64,000 nucleotides of DNA. Source: Thermococcus eurythermalis (GTDB lineage: Archaea > Methanobacteriota_B > Thermococci > Thermococcales > Thermococcaceae). The notes beneath the pieces are model-generated. The model did not search any database. It saw only the letters and a program-made list of their open reading frames with translations, and was not told where the DNA came from. Where the stretch lies: the NCBI RefSeq assembly GCF_000769655.1, contig NZ_CP008887.1, positions 1,302,001-1,366,000 on the forward strand, read 5' to 3'. Numbering within the stretch: the stretch's first letter is position 1; every line of letters begins with the position of its first letter. A program made the position numbers and the translations under genes. Positions 19,038-29,047 of the stretch are shown piece after piece.

Positions 19038-19048
19038 AGGTTTATATC
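19038..19048 (+). promoter_or_regulatory. TATA box of tdh
   Basis: AAAAGGTTTATATCATTCC: BRE-like AAAAGG followed by TTTATATC. The start would fall near 19070, leaving a short leader with AAGGAG. Confidence 0.6.
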
Positions 19049-19093
19049 ATTCCGCCCTTAGATTTCCGTTGTAAGGTTAAGGAGATGGTCGCC

Positions 19094-20143
19094 ATGGCCG
19101 AAAAAATGCCCGCTATTATGAAGACTAAACCCGCTTACGGAGCTGAGCTCGTTGAAGTTGACGTCCCCAAGCCCGGGCCGGGCGAAGTCCTCATCAGGGT
19201 TCTCGCCACCAGCATCTGCGGTACGGACCTCCACATCTACGAGTGGAACGAGTGGGCGCAGAGCAGGATTAAGCCGCCCCAGATTATGGGCCACGAGGTG
19301 GCTGGAGAAGTCGTTGAAGTCGGCCCCGGTGTTGAAGACCTTCAGGAGGGCGACTACATAAGCGCGGAGACGCACATCGTCTGCGGAAAGTGCTATGCCT
19401 GCAAGCACAACCGCTACCACGTCTGCCAGAACACCAAGATTTTCGGCGTTGATATGGACGGTGTCTTCGCTACCTATGCCATAGTCCCCGCCCAGAACGC
19501 CTGGAAGAACCCCAAGGACATGAAGCCCGAGTATGCCGCCCTCCAAGAACCGCTCGGCAACGCCGTTGATACCGTCCTGGCCGGCCCGATAGCTGGAAGG
19601 AGCACGCTCATAACCGGCGCCGGCCCGCTCGGACTGCTCGGCATAACCGTTGCCAAGGCCTCTGGAGCCTACCCGGTCATCGTGAGCGAGCCGAGCGACT
19701 TCCGGAGAAAGCTCGCCAAGAAGGTGGGTGCGGACTACGTCATCAACCCCTTCGAGGAAGACCCTGTTGAAGTCGTCATGAGCATAACAGACGGCGCAGG
19801 TGTAGAGGTCTTCCTTGAGTTTAGTGGTGCACCGAAAGCCCTTGAGCAGGGACTTAAGGCGACAACCCCCGGAGGAAGGGTCTCACTCCTCGGCCTCTTC
19901 CCGCGCGACGTCACGCTCGACTTCAACAACCTCATAATCTTCAAGGCCCTCGAAGTCCACGGTATCACCGGAAGGCACCTCTGGGAGACCTGGTACACGG
20001 TCTCAAGCCTCATCCAGAGCGGAAAGCTCAACCTCGACCCGATAATCACCCACAGGTACAAGGGCTTCGACAAGTACGAGGAAGCCTTCGAGCTCATGCG
20101 CGCCGGCAAGACCGGCAAGGTCGTCTTCTTCCCTAAGGAGTGA
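19094..20143 (+). CDS. tdh: L-threonine 3-dehydrogenase
   Basis: Zinc- and NAD-dependent oxidation of threonine to 2-amino-3-ketobutyrate. About 349 residues. Catalytic zinc ligands: Cys42 in SICGTDLH and His-Glu in MGHEVAGE. The structural zinc loop has four cysteines in [15 protein letters not shown]. The nucleotide-binding turn is [11 protein letters not shown] and the acidic residue VSEPS follows. The sequence closely matches what I recall of the T. kodakarensis and Pyrococcus enzymes. The ATG at 19094 (MAEKM) is chosen over 19085 because AAGGAG would be too close to the latter. Confidence 0.96.
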   Translation: MAEKMPAIMKTKPAYGAELVEVDVPKPGPGEVLIRVLATSICGTDLHIYEWNEWAQSRIKPPQIMGHEVAGEVVEVGPGVEDLQEGDYISAETHIVCGKCYACKHNRYHVCQNTKIFGVDMDGVFATYAIVPAQNAWKNPKDMKPEYAALQEPLGNAVDTVLAGPIAGRSTLITGAGPLGLLGITVAKASGAYPVIVSEPSDFRRKLAKKVGADYVINPFEEDPVEVVMSITDGAGVEVFLEFSGAPKALEQGLKATTPGGRVSLLGLFPRDVTLDFNNLIIFKALEVHGITGRHLWETWYTVSSLIQSGKLNLDPIITHRYKGFDKYEEAFELMRAGKTGKVVFFPKE

Positions 20144-20213
20144 TTTTTCTTCCCTTTTTCTCCCACCGCAATTCTTAAGTAAACCATCTCTCATTTCGAG
20201 CGGAGGTGTTGGA

Positions 20214-21713
20214 ATGGAGCTGAGCTATCAGGAAAAGCTCACCCTCATCAAGCTCAACGAACTGAAAAAGTCTAAGTTCGAGGAGCTCGTCAAAGAAACT
20301 GGACTCGAACAGGTAGCGGTCATGAGGGCCGTTCTCGGCCTGCAGGCGAAAGGTCTGGCCAAACTCCACGAGAGGAGCGAGAGAGTCGTTAAGCTCACCG
20401 AGACTGGAAAGAGGTACGCCGAGGTAGGCCTTCCCGAGTGGAGGGCTCTAAAGGTTCTCCGCGAGAAGAAAAAGGTGACCCTCGACGATCTCAGAGAAGT
20501 CCTCAGCGACGACGAGCTGAAGCCCATAGTCGGCCTCCTCAGGAAGGAAGGCTGGGCAAGCGTTAGGAAAGAAGACGGAAAGCTCGTCCTCGAAATCACC
20601 GAGAAGGGGCTTAAAGCTGAGGAAAGACCCATTGACGGGGCCTTAAAGCTCCTCGTCGAGAGGGAGATTGTTCCTGTTAAGGAAATCGAGAAGCTCGTTC
20701 CCGTTAAGGAGCTCAAGAGGAGGAAAATCGGAGAGGAGGAAACCATAACCGAGAGAACCGTCGAGATTACCCCGGAGGGCGAGGAGTTAGCTCCAAAAGT
20801 GGAGCTGAAGCGGGAGGTTTCAGTTTTAACCCCCGAGCTCATAAAGTCGGGCAAATGGCGCGAGGTCGAGTTCAGGAAGTTCGACATAAAGGCCCCCGTC
20901 AGGAGAATCTATCCCGGCAAGAAGCAACCTTACAGGGCGTTCCTCGACAAGATAAGGAGAAGGCTTATCGAGATGGGCTTCATAGAGATGACCGTCGAGA
21001 GCCTCATCGAGACTCAGTTCTGGAACTTTGACGCGCTATTCCAGCCCCAGAACCACCCGGCGAGAGAGTGGACTGACACTTACCAGCTCAAGTACCCGAA
21101 GACCGGGTTCCTGCCGGAGAAGGAGCTTGTCGAGAGGGTTAAGGCCGCCCACGAGCACGGTCTGGCAGGCTCACGCGGTTGGGGCTACGTCTGGTCTCCA
21201 GAGAGGGCGATGCTCCTCATGCCGAGGGCACACGGCACTGCTCTAAGCGGTAGACAGCTCGCCAAAGGCGTTGAGATTCCCGGAAAATACTTCACAATCC
21301 AGCGCGTTTTCCGTCCGGACGTCCTCGACAGGACGCACCTCATCGAGTTCAACCAGATTGACGGCTTCGTCGTTGGGGAAGACCTCAACTTCAGGCACCT
21401 GCTCGGAATCCTCAAGCGCTTTGCAGTTGAGATTGCAGGAGCAAAGAAAGTCAAGTTCCTGCCCGACTACTATCCGTTCACCGAACCGAGCGTCCAGATG
21501 AGCGCCTACCACCCTGAACTCGGCTGGGTCGAGTTCGGCGGTGCCGGAATCTTCCGCGAGGAGATGACCAAGGCCCTTGGAATAGACGTCCCGGTCATCG
21601 CGTGGGGAATCGGAATCGACAGATTAGCTATGTTCAAGCTCGGGATAGACGACATACGCTACCTGTTCAGCTACGACCTCCGCTGGCTGAGGGAAGCGAA
21701 GCTGGTGTGGTGA
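20214..21713 (+). CDS. pheS: Phenylalanyl-tRNA synthetase alpha subunit
   Basis: Catalytic subunit of the alpha2beta2 enzyme. 499 residues. The N-terminal part has repeated winged-helix domains (residues about 1-200) as in archaeal and eukaryotic PheRS, then the class II core: [48 protein letters not shown] (motif 2) and [11 protein letters not shown] with [10 protein letters not shown] (motif 3). A perfect GGAGGTG precedes the ATG. pheT starts 6 bp after its stop. Confidence 0.97.
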   Translation: MELSYQEKLTLIKLNELKKSKFEELVKETGLEQVAVMRAVLGLQAKGLAKLHERSERVVKLTETGKRYAEVGLPEWRALKVLREKKKVTLDDLREVLSDDELKPIVGLLRKEGWASVRKEDGKLVLEITEKGLKAEERPIDGALKLLVEREIVPVKEIEKLVPVKELKRRKIGEEETITERTVEITPEGEELAPKVELKREVSVLTPELIKSGKWREVEFRKFDIKAPVRRIYPGKKQPYRAFLDKIRRRLIEMGFIEMTVESLIETQFWNFDALFQPQNHPAREWTDTYQLKYPKTGFLPEKELVERVKAAHEHGLAGSRGWGYVWSPERAMLLMPRAHGTALSGRQLAKGVEIPGKYFTIQRVFRPDVLDRTHLIEFNQIDGFVVGEDLNFRHLLGILKRFAVEIAGAKKVKFLPDYYPFTEPSVQMSAYHPELGWVEFGGAGIFREEMTKALGIDVPVIAWGIGIDRLAMFKLGIDDIRYLFSYDLRWLREAKLVW

Positions 21714-21719
21714 TGGGAG

Positions 21720-23426
21720 ATGCCAAAGTTTGACGTGTCAAAGCGGGATTTGGAGAGGCTCGTTGGCAGAGAATTCACGGTCGAGGAATGGGAGGACCTC
21801 TTCCTCTACGCCAAATGCGAGCTGGACGACGTCTGGGAGGAGAACGGTCAAATCTACTTCAAGGCCGACTCAAAGGACACCAACAGGCCTGACCTCTGGA
21901 GCGCTGAAGGAATAGCGAGGCAGATTCGCTGGGCGCTTGGATTCCAGAGGGATCTGCCGAAATATGAGGTCGAGAAGAGCGACGTTACCGTTTACGTTGA
22001 CGAAAAGCTGAAGGACATCAGGCCCTACGGTGTCTACGCCATAGTCGAGGGCCTCAGCCTTGACGAGGAGGCCCTCAGGCAGATGATTAACCTCCAGGAA
22101 AAGGTCGCCCTCACCTTCGGAAGGAGAAGGAGAGAAGTCGCAATAGGAATCTTTGACTTCGACAAGGTGAAGCCTCCTATATACTACAGAGCGGCGGAGA
22201 AGACCGAGAAGTTCGTCCCGCTGGGCTTCGAGGAGGAACTTACGCTGGAAGAAATCCTTGAGAAGCACGAGAAGGGCCGTGAGTACGGCCACCTGATAAA
22301 GGACAAGCCCTACTACCCACTTCTCGTTGATTCCGAAGGTAAAGTCCTCTCAATGCCCCCGATTATAAACTCCGAGATAACCGGAAGGGTAACGACCGAA
22401 ACGAGGAACGTCTTCGTTGACGTTACGGGCTGGGATTTGAACAAGGTCATGCTTGCCCTTAACGTTGTCGTCACAGCTTTAGCGGAGCGCGGAGGAAGGA
22501 TTAAGAGCGTCAAGGTGGTTTACCCGGACTTCGAGGTCGTGACCCCCGACCTCACCCCGAAGGAGTTTGAGGTCGAGCTGGACTACATAAGGAAGCTTGC
22601 GGGCCTCGACCTGAGCGACGAGGAAATCAAGGAGCTCCTTGTGAGGATGATGTACGATGTCACCCTGGAGGACGGCAAGGCGAAGCTCCTCTACCCGGCT
22701 TTCCGCGACGACATAATGCATGCGAGGGACGTTTTGGAGGACGTCCTCATTGCCTATGGCTACAACGAGATTGAGCCGGAGGAGCCGAAGCTCGCCGTCC
22801 AGGGCAGGGGGGACAAATTTATCGAGTTTGAAGATGCCGTGAGGGAGCTTATGGTCGGCTTCGGCCTGCAGGAGGTCATGACGTTCAACCTGACGAACAG
22901 GGAGGCCCAGTATGGAAAGATGAACCTCGAATACGGAAGGGACTACTTCAGCAACCCGCCGGCTGAGCTCGTCGAGATAGAGAACCCGATAAGCCCCAAG
23001 TGGTCTGCCCTTAGAAGCTGGCTCCTCCCAAGTCTGCTCGACTTCCTGAGCCAGAACACCCACGAGGAGTACCCGCAGAGGCTCTTTGAGGTCGGAAAGG
23101 CAACGCTCATCGACGAGAGCAGGGAGACCAAGACTGTCAGCGAGAGTAAACTAGCGGTCGTCCTGGCCCAGCCGAGGGCAACCTTCACCGACGCGAAGGA
23201 GATACTTGAGGGTGTTATGCGCCACCTCGGCTTCGAGTACGAGCTCGAAGAAGTTGAGCACCCAAGCTTCATATCGGGCAGGGCCGGAAGAATAATCGTG
23301 AACGGAGAGACCATCGGTGTCATCGGGGAGATACACCCTGCGGTGCTAGAAAAGTGGGGAATTGAGATGCCCGTTGCGGGCTTTGAGCTGTTCCTCAGGC
23401 CACTCTACACGGAGCCCTACCTCTAA
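21720..23426 (+). CDS. pheT: Phenylalanyl-tRNA synthetase beta subunit
   Basis: 568-residue archaeal-length beta subunit. It lacks the long bacterial N-terminal tRNA-binding EMAP domain and C-terminal anticodon domain. Recognisable parts: DSKDTNRPDLWSAEGIARQ, the B3/4 domain (residues about 90-250, with VALTFGRRRREVAIG), the B5 domain (about 280-350) and the class II-like core (ENPISPKWSALRSWLLPSLL). It is cotranscribed with pheS. Its stop overlaps a small minus-strand gene by 4 bp. Confidence 0.97.
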   Translation: MPKFDVSKRDLERLVGREFTVEEWEDLFLYAKCELDDVWEENGQIYFKADSKDTNRPDLWSAEGIARQIRWALGFQRDLPKYEVEKSDVTVYVDEKLKDIRPYGVYAIVEGLSLDEEALRQMINLQEKVALTFGRRRREVAIGIFDFDKVKPPIYYRAAEKTEKFVPLGFEEELTLEEILEKHEKGREYGHLIKDKPYYPLLVDSEGKVLSMPPIINSEITGRVTTETRNVFVDVTGWDLNKVMLALNVVVTALAERGGRIKSVKVVYPDFEVVTPDLTPKEFEVELDYIRKLAGLDLSDEEIKELLVRMMYDVTLEDGKAKLLYPAFRDDIMHARDVLEDVLIAYGYNEIEPEEPKLAVQGRGDKFIEFEDAVRELMVGFGLQEVMTFNLTNREAQYGKMNLEYGRDYFSNPPAELVEIENPISPKWSALRSWLLPSLLDFLSQNTHEEYPQRLFEVGKATLIDESRETKTVSESKLAVVLAQPRATFTDAKEILEGVMRHLGFEYELEEVEHPSFISGRAGRIIVNGETIGVIGEIHPAVLEKWGIEMPVAGFELFLRPLYTEPYL

Positions 23427-23524
23427 CCCCCGCTTTTCTTCTCCTTTAGTTTCTCCAGCCCCACGCACATCAGCTCGTAGTTTGTGATGCTGAGCAGGAC
23501 TTCAATGTCGAACACGTCCTTCAT
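23423..23524 (-). CDS. Possible 33-residue protein, unknown function
   Basis: A short minus-strand frame encodes MKDVFDIEVLLSITNY followed by ELMCVGLEKLKEKKSGG, predicted to be helical with a basic tail. The ATG at 23524 has GGGGTGAGAG just upstream, a normal ribosome binding site, and codon use resembles its neighbours. It is convergent with pheT (4-bp overlap of stops). Whether it is expressed is unknown; the combination of site, start and clean stop makes it worth recording. Confidence 0.45.
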   Translation of the reverse strand: MKDVFDIEVLLSITNYELMCVGLEKLKEKKSGG

Positions 23525-23642
23525 GCTCTCACCCCAATTTCCCCTTCTCAACTCTGTTTATCAACGTTTTGGGAATTCTTTTGTATTTTATTCGAATCTA
23601 TGATTTACAAACATCAAGAATCTTGGACAATGTTCAAGGAAG

Positions 23643-23652
23643 GCTTTTTATA
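23643..23652 (+). promoter_or_regulatory. TATA box of truA
   Basis: GGCTTTTTATACTCC centred about 26 bp ahead of the ATG at 23674, consistent with a leaderless message and with rejecting the longer frame to 23569. Confidence 0.55.
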
Positions 23653-23673
23653 CTCCTGCTCAAAGCGCCAACC

Positions 23674-24477
23674 ATGAAGCTCGCCCTGCGCGTGGCCTAT
23701 GATGGGACGGCATTCTACGGCTTTCAGAGACAGCCCGGGGTTAGAACCGTTGAGGGGGAGCTTATCCGGGTTCTGACAAAGCTTAAAATCATCGAGAGTC
23801 CTGAAAAAAACGACTTCAAAGGTGCTTCCCGGACCGACCGGGGGGTCTCAGCCTTCTTTAACGTCGTTTCCTTCCTCCCCGGTGAGAGAGCCGATTTAGC
23901 GAGGCCGGAAGTCCTAAACCACCACCTCAAAGACCTCTGGGTTCTCGGAGTCGCTGAGGTTCCCCTTGAGTTCCACCCGAGGTTCTGGGCCGGCTCAAAG
24001 ACCTACCGCTACTACCTCATTGACGAGGGCTTTGACCTTGAGAAGGTCCTCGAGTGTGCCCGGCTTTTTGAGGGCGTCCATGACTTCTCGGCCTTTGCAA
24101 AGCTTGAGCCGGGGAGGGACCCCGTAAGGGAAATAAGGGAGGTAAGGGTAATCCCGATGAACGGCTACTACGTTGTGGAAATCACGGGCAAGAGCTTCCT
24201 CTGGGAGATGGTGCGGAGAATAGTCAACGCGCTCCGCTTCTGCGGGCTCGGTCTTCTTGAGAAAGGGGACATAGAAGCTATGCTCTCCGGCACTTACCGG
24301 AAAAAAGTTCCGCCGGCACCGCCTGAGAACCTCCTGCTCTGGCACATAGAGTATCCCGGAATCAAGTTTGAAACGGACAAAAAAGGCCTAGCCAAGGCAA
24401 AACGCGACCTCTTTGAGCGCTATTCAAGGGCCCTTGCGCGTGCGGCGCTTTTTGGAGACTGCCTCGTCGAGCTTTGA
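23674..24477 (+). CDS. truA: tRNA pseudouridine synthase TruA (positions 38-40)
   Basis: About 267 residues. Opens with KLALRVAYDGTAFYGFQRQ; the catalytic aspartate is in GASRTDRGVSA near residue 55. Further TruA motifs are HPRFWAGSKTYRYYL, EGVHDFSAFAK and FLWEMVRRIVNAL. The start at 23674 is leaderless behind a TATA box. The last 54 bp overlap the convergent helicase gene; both C-termini look intact, so this is a true overlap rather than a frameshift. Confidence 0.94.
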   Translation: MKLALRVAYDGTAFYGFQRQPGVRTVEGELIRVLTKLKIIESPEKNDFKGASRTDRGVSAFFNVVSFLPGERADLARPEVLNHHLKDLWVLGVAEVPLEFHPRFWAGSKTYRYYLIDEGFDLEKVLECARLFEGVHDFSAFAKLEPGRDPVREIREVRVIPMNGYYVVEITGKSFLWEMVRRIVNALRFCGLGLLEKGDIEAMLSGTYRKKVPPAPPENLLLWHIEYPGIKFETDKKGLAKAKRDLFERYSRALARAALFGDCLVEL

Positions 24478-25818
24478 TTCCCTGTCGTAGTACTTTCCGT
24501 AGTACTGCTTCAGCGCCTTCTGACGCTCTATGAAGTGCGTGTAAAGCAGCGGGTCGTCGTCGGCGACGTCAACGATAACGGCCCTCATGCCTTTCTTCGG
24601 CCTCAGCGCCCTCCCTATGGTCTGTATCGTCATGATATCGCTCTTTCCGCCGCCGGCCAGTATTATCGCCGAAATCTCAGGGATGTCAACTCCCTCCTTT
24701 AGGAGGGTCGAGATTAAAACCGGAATCTCGCCCTTCTTGTATGCCTCAAGGACCTCCCAGCGGTTCTGGCTCTGTGAGCTGAGAAACTCAGCCTTTACGC
24801 CCTCCTTTTCGAGCATCTCTTTCAGGATTTTGCCGTGTTCGATGCGCTTGACGTCTATGAGGACGCGGTGACCCTTTTTAACGAGCTCTTTGGCCTTCTC
24901 CGCTATGGCCCTGTTCCTCTCGTCGTTGTTCATCACAACGTCCTCGTAGAGCTCTTTGTACCTTTCGCTGAACGAGGGCATGCTTGACTCGTACGTTATG
25001 ACCTCAAACCTGGGCTTCGCCAGAAAGCCCTCCCTGATTAAATCTTCTGCCTTGACCTCGTAGATTATCGGGCCCACGACGGCCTCAATCTTTATCTCCT
25101 CACCCCTGACGCGCCTCCACGGCGTTGCTGAGAGCCCGAAGCGGTAGACCTGGGGGAGGCTTATTCCCAGCTGGTAGAACTTCTCTGCGGCGGAAGTGCG
25201 GTGGCACTCATCGAACATGACTATCGCGTAGTCGTTCTGGAGCTTGTCAGCGCCCCTTGAGAGAAGGGTCTGTATCATAGCGACAGTTACGTTCTCCTCG
25301 TTCCACTTGTTGTCGCCGACGATTCCGGCTTTAACGCCGAGGAGCTCCTCGACCTTCTCTGCCCACTGGTAGAGGAGCTCCTTCGTGTGCACCACTATGA
25401 GGGCGGAGAGGTCAAGCTCGTGGATAATCCTCAGCCCGACGACGGTTTTTCCGCTTCCGACGGGCAGGGCTAAGACACCCATCTTCTCCTTGAGCGCCTT
25501 TTTGACGGCCCTCTGCTGGTATCTTCTCAGAGAATAGTCCTCGTTCCATGTCGAGTTGAGCTTGGTCCCCCTAATTTGCCTCTCGTCCTTTACCCTGACC
25601 CGGTAGCCCTTGGAGTTGAGGAACTTCTTGACCCTTGGGAGCAGGCCCACTGGAAACGTCTTCTCGTAGGGGTCATAGAGGCTCTCAGGCTTCTCCCATT
25701 TGCCGTAGTCCTTCTTGTAGGTGAGCAGGTCGTATATCTTGAAGTAGACGCTTGGGTCTGCCTTCTCAATCTTGACCAGTGCGGAACCGTCTGGGATTCT
25801 GAGGACTACCATGGGCAT
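24424..25818 (-). CDS. SF2 DNA helicase, XPB/SSL2-like
   Basis: About 464 residues. Superfamily 2 motifs in order: Q-like/RRYQQRAVKKAL, motif I LPVGSGKT near 120, Ia VVHTKELLYQW, II MFDECHRTSA (DECH), III GLSATPWRR, V STLLKEGVDIPE and VI QTIGRALRPK. Compact XPB-type helicases like this are common in archaea and act in repair or unwinding during transcription. The N-terminal 100 residues form a separate domain seen in the archaeal group. The ATG at 25818 lies about 31 bp from a TATA box shared with the divergent UbiD gene; an upstream TTG at 25824 is possible. Confidence 0.85.
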   Translation of the reverse strand: MPMVVLRIPDGSALVKIEKADPSVYFKIYDLLTYKKDYGKWEKPESLYDPYEKTFPVGLLPRVKKFLNSKGYRVRVKDERQIRGTKLNSTWNEDYSLRRYQQRAVKKALKEKMGVLALPVGSGKTVVGLRIIHELDLSALIVVHTKELLYQWAEKVEELLGVKAGIVGDNKWNEENVTVAMIQTLLSRGADKLQNDYAIVMFDECHRTSAAEKFYQLGISLPQVYRFGLSATPWRRVRGEEIKIEAVVGPIIYEVKAEDLIREGFLAKPRFEVITYESSMPSFSERYKELYEDVVMNNDERNRAIAEKAKELVKKGHRVLIDVKRIEHGKILKEMLEKEGVKAEFLSSQSQNRWEVLEAYKKGEIPVLISTLLKEGVDIPEISAIILAGGGKSDIMTIQTIGRALRPKKGMRAVIVDVADDDPLLYTHFIERQKALKQYYGKYYDRESKLDEAVSKKRRTRKGP

Positions 25819-25843
25819 ATTCAATCAAAGCAAATCTGGAAAA

Positions 25844-25857
25844 AGGCTTTATAGCCC
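25844..25857. promoter_or_regulatory. Near-palindromic TATA serving two divergent genes
   Basis: AAAGGCTTTATAGCCCTTT reads almost the same on both strands (GGCTATAAAGCC on the minus strand). It is about 31 bp from the helicase ATG on the minus strand and about 25 bp from the expected start of the UbiD gene on the plus strand. No other TATA-like sequence exists in the 66-bp gap, so one element probably drives both genes. Confidence 0.5.
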
Positions 25858-25884
25858 TTTTGGAAGAAAGGGTCAGGTGGTGTT

Positions 25885-27150
25885 ATGCTGAGGGACATCC
25901 TTCAAAAGTTCGATGATTTGGTTGTCATAAAGGAGCCCGTGAGCAAGGAGCTTGAGATAACCCGCTACCTCCTCAAGTACAGGGACAGGCCCGTCCTGTT
26001 CGAGGACGTGGGTGGCTGGAAGGTGGCGGGCAACATATGGAGCACCCGCGAGAGGATAGCCTCTTTTCTGAACACGGAGAAAGAAAGGCTCGTGCACGTC
26101 CTTACTGAGGCCATAGAGAACCCCTCGCCCTACAGAACCGTCGAGGGCGCACCATTTCTGAAGAACTCCACGCGCGACTTCTCGCTGATAGAGCTTCCGA
26201 TTCCAAAGTACTACCCGAAGGACGGCGGTCAGTACTTCACCTCTGCCATGGTGATAGCCAAAGACGAAAGCGGCTTCGTCAATGTGTCTTTCCACAGGAT
26301 TATGGTGCGAGACGAGAAGACTGCCGCGATAAGGCTCGTCCCAAGGCACCTCTACGCCATGTGGAAGGACAGGGCCGAGCACGGGGAAGAGCTTGACGTC
26401 AGGATTGTGGTTGGAAACCCCGGCCACCTGCTCCTGGCTGGGGCAACCAGCGTGGCCTATGGCGTGAGTGAGCTTGAGATAGCCTCAAAGCTGAGTGAAA
26501 TGGCCTTCGGAAAACCGCTTGAGGTCGTCGAAGTCGGCGGAATACCCGTCCCTGTCGAGAGCGAGTTCGTCTTCGAGGCAAGGATAACCCCGGAGCTTGT
26601 TGATGAGGGTCCGTTTGTTGACATAACCGGAACCTACGACTACGTGAGGAAGCAGCCGCTTGTCGTGTTTGAGCGCATGTATCATGTGGACGAGCCGATA
26701 TTCCACGCCCTCCTGCCTGGAGGATATGAGCACTTCATGCTCATGGGCCTCCCCAAGGAGCCCCAGATTTACGCGAGCGTCAAGCGCGTGGTTCCCAAGG
26801 TTCACGGCGTAAGGCTGACTGAAGGCGGTGCAATGTGGCTCCACGCCGTTGTTAGCATAACCAAACAGCACGACGGCGACGGCAAGAACGCTATTCTTGC
26901 CGCCTTTGCGGGCCACCCGAGCCTGAAGCACGTGGTTGTCGTTGACGAGGATATTAACATCTACGACGACCGCGAGGTTGAGTGGGCGATAGCGACGCGC
27001 TTCCAGGCCGACAGAGACTTGGTCATAGTGCCTAACGCCCGCGGCAGCTCCCTCGACCCCTCCGCCGAAAAAAGCCTCACGACGAAGTGGGGCATTGACG
27101 CGACGAAGCCGCTGGAAAGAAAAGAGGAGTTTGAGAGGGCGAGGGTTTAG
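25885..27150 (+). CDS. UbiD family decarboxylase, probable anhydromevalonate phosphate decarboxylase
   Basis: 421-residue prenylated-FMN-type decarboxylase. It has the UbiD layout: N-terminal [20 protein letters not shown], the prFMN-binding region [23 protein letters not shown], and the C-terminal [12 protein letters not shown] and [22 protein letters not shown] with the conserved acidic residues. In most archaea a UbiD homologue decarboxylates trans-anhydromevalonate 5-phosphate in the modified mevalonate pathway (shown in Aeropyrum). No other UbiD and no ubiquinone genes are in view, so that role is the likeliest here, but it is inferred. GGTGGTG precedes the ATG. Confidence 0.8.
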   Translation: MLRDILQKFDDLVVIKEPVSKELEITRYLLKYRDRPVLFEDVGGWKVAGNIWSTRERIASFLNTEKERLVHVLTEAIENPSPYRTVEGAPFLKNSTRDFSLIELPIPKYYPKDGGQYFTSAMVIAKDESGFVNVSFHRIMVRDEKTAAIRLVPRHLYAMWKDRAEHGEELDVRIVVGNPGHLLLAGATSVAYGVSELEIASKLSEMAFGKPLEVVEVGGIPVPVESEFVFEARITPELVDEGPFVDITGTYDYVRKQPLVVFERMYHVDEPIFHALLPGGYEHFMLMGLPKEPQIYASVKRVVPKVHGVRLTEGGAMWLHAVVSITKQHDGDGKNAILAAFAGHPSLKHVVVVDEDINIYDDREVEWAIATRFQADRDLVIVPNARGSSLDPSAEKSLTTKWGIDATKPLERKEEFERARV

Positions 27151-27161
27151 CCCTCCCCCTT

Positions 27162-28079
27162 TTACTCCACCAACTTCAGGAATATCTCTTCGAGGCTGGG
27201 TTCTTTGACCTGCATTGCGAGTATCTTGGCGCCCTGGGAAGCCACGTAATCGTGAAGCTCCTCGCGAATGTCCTCGGGCGAGACGACACGATACCTGTTC
27301 CCCCCAAGGGGAGTGACACTCCAAGGAGCAGAACTCCAGTCAACAGGCCTGTTAGTCTCGATTATGATGGTGTAACCGGCCTCCCTGAGGAACTCGCGCT
27401 TGATGTTCTCAATGCTGTCCTCCAGCACGAGCCTGCCCTTCACGATCACGCCAACCGTGTCGCAGACTTCTTCAACGTGCGCTAAAATATGGCTCGAGAA
27501 AAAGACAGTCTTCCCAGCCTTCCTCTGCTCCCTGATAATCTCCTTGAACTCCGCAATACCAGTCGGGTCGAGGCCCGTCATAGGCTCGTCCAGAATCAAC
27601 AAGTCAGGCTCATTAATAAGCGCCTGGGCAAGCAAAAGCCTCTGCCGCATACCCTTAGAGAACTTACCGACTTTCTTGTTCCTGACGTCCCAGAGGTTAA
27701 CCATTTTGAGAATCTCCTCGGCACGCTTCTCCCGCTCGGCTTTGGAAATTCCGAAGGCCTTGCCGATTATGTGGAGGGTTTGCAGGGGGGTTAGGAACTC
27801 CCAGAGGGTGGCGTGCTCGGGCATATAGCCGATTCTGGCTTTTGCCTTAACGAGCTTACCCTCGTCGAACCTTCCGTTCTGGAAGACTTCCTCGCCGAGG
27901 AGTTCAATGCGTCCTTCTTGCGGGAAGACGAGGCCAAGGAGGCTCAGTATTGTCGTGCTCTTCCCGGCACCGTTGGGTCCAAGGAAACCGTAAACAACAC
28001 CCCTCGGGACTCTCAATGTGAGCCCATCAAGGGCCCTGACGTCCTTGTAAACCTTAACCAGGTTTTCCACGGTAATCAT
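27162..28079 (-). CDS. ABC transporter ATP-binding protein (ABC-2 exporter type)
   Basis: About 305 residues. Walker A GPNGAGKST, Q-loop region MPEHATLWE, signature KFSKGMRQRL, Walker B LLILDEPMTGLDP and the switch His in FFSSHI. The C-terminal 80 residues are the extension usual for drug or bacteriocin-type exporters (NatA/CcmA-like). The ATG at 28079 is preferred, with GAGGTGA 6 nt upstream; a GTG at 28088 overlaps the permease stop. It is the second gene of a permease-ATPase pair. The substrate cannot be told. Confidence 0.88.
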   Translation of the reverse strand: MITVENLVKVYKDVRALDGLTLRVPRGVVYGFLGPNGAGKSTTILSLLGLVFPQEGRIELLGEEVFQNGRFDEGKLVKAKARIGYMPEHATLWEFLTPLQTLHIIGKAFGISKAEREKRAEEILKMVNLWDVRNKKVGKFSKGMRQRLLLAQALINEPDLLILDEPMTGLDPTGIAEFKEIIREQRKAGKTVFFSSHILAHVEEVCDTVGVIVKGRLVLEDSIENIKREFLREAGYTIIIETNRPVDWSSAPWSVTPLGGNRYRVVSPEDIREELHDYVASQGAKILAMQVKEPSLEEIFLKLVE

Positions 28080-28084
28080 TGCTA

Positions 28085-28969
28085 TCACCTCAGATCCATC
28101 CTGAGGAAGCGCCAGGTCGCAACGCCGAGGTAGACAAGGGTCATAACTACCAGAAGGGCAACGTTCAGCGACCTCTTCTTAATTGCCTGGCCAACGCCGG
28201 CGTATTCGACTTTGTAGTCAGTGATGGTGTGAGTTTCCCCGTTTATTTCAATGGTCTCAGTTACCTCATGGTAGTCGTTTACGGAGTCCGCGATGATGGA
28301 AAACTGAGCGCTGGGTGAGTAGAAGAGATATTTCGCATAGTAATCCGCCCTATAGTCCAAAGATTCTGTGATGCTCATATCTTCAGGAGCCCCTACTTCG
28401 TACGAAACTACAACCGGAAGAAGCAAGTGGAGCAGGAAGAACACACCAAGGGCGACTCCCAGTGACGCTCCCGACGAGCGGACGAATGTTGAAATGATGT
28501 ATCCGATGGCAATGAATTCGAGCATCGTGAGAAGGAGGAGCAGGTTGAGCAGAAAGACGTCGGCGGTTATCTTCCCAACTGAAACCCCGGCCCACTGAAG
28601 GCCTGCGAGTGTAACCACGCTCGTGAGAACGACCGCAACGCCGAAGACTACGAGCTGTCCGAGGTACTTACCGAGGATATAGCTTAGCCTCGTCACGCTC
28701 TTGCTTAGGGCTATTCTGATGGTTCCATCTTCAATCTCCTTGTTTATCGCCCCCGCGCCGATGACCACCGCGAGGATCCCGAGAAAGAACAGTGCCATTC
28801 CGCTGGAGAAATTTATAACCTCTCCTATGGCTTCAAGATCATTTGTGATTCCTTCCCGTTTCAGTGCGTAAAAGACTGGGACGTAGAGGGTGATTATTAT
28901 CGCCAGTACTGCCCAGAGCTTCTTCGTCCTAAGTCCCTTCATAAACTCAACTTCAAACCCCCAGAACAT
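28085..28969 (-). CDS. ABC-2 type permease
   Basis: About 294 residues with six hydrophobic segments (about 21-38, 60-82, 104-130, 140-165, 170-195 and one near the C-terminus) and a large extracytoplasmic loop before the last one. The start at 28969 has a textbook AAGGAGGTG upstream, while the in-frame start at 29008 has none. A TATA-like TTTTTTATACTCTC lies at 29010-29024. It forms an exporter with the ATPase that follows. Confidence 0.85.
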   Translation of the reverse strand: MFWGFEVEFMKGLRTKKLWAVLAIIITLYVPVFYALKREGITNDLEAIGEVINFSSGMALFFLGILAVVIGAGAINKEIEDGTIRIALSKSVTRLSYILGKYLGQLVVFGVAVVLTSVVTLAGLQWAGVSVGKITADVFLLNLLLLLTMLEFIAIGYIISTFVRSSGASLGVALGVFFLLHLLLPVVVSYEVGAPEDMSITESLDYRADYYAKYLFYSPSAQFSIIADSVNDYHEVTETIEINGETHTITDYKVEYAGVGQAIKKRSLNVALLVVMTLVYLGVATWRFLRMDLR

Positions 28970-29047
28970 TTGAAACACCTCCTTCGTGTATCCTTGTGAA
29001 ACTAACATAGAGAGTATAAAAAATTTGTCCTCCAGGTAAGAATGAAA

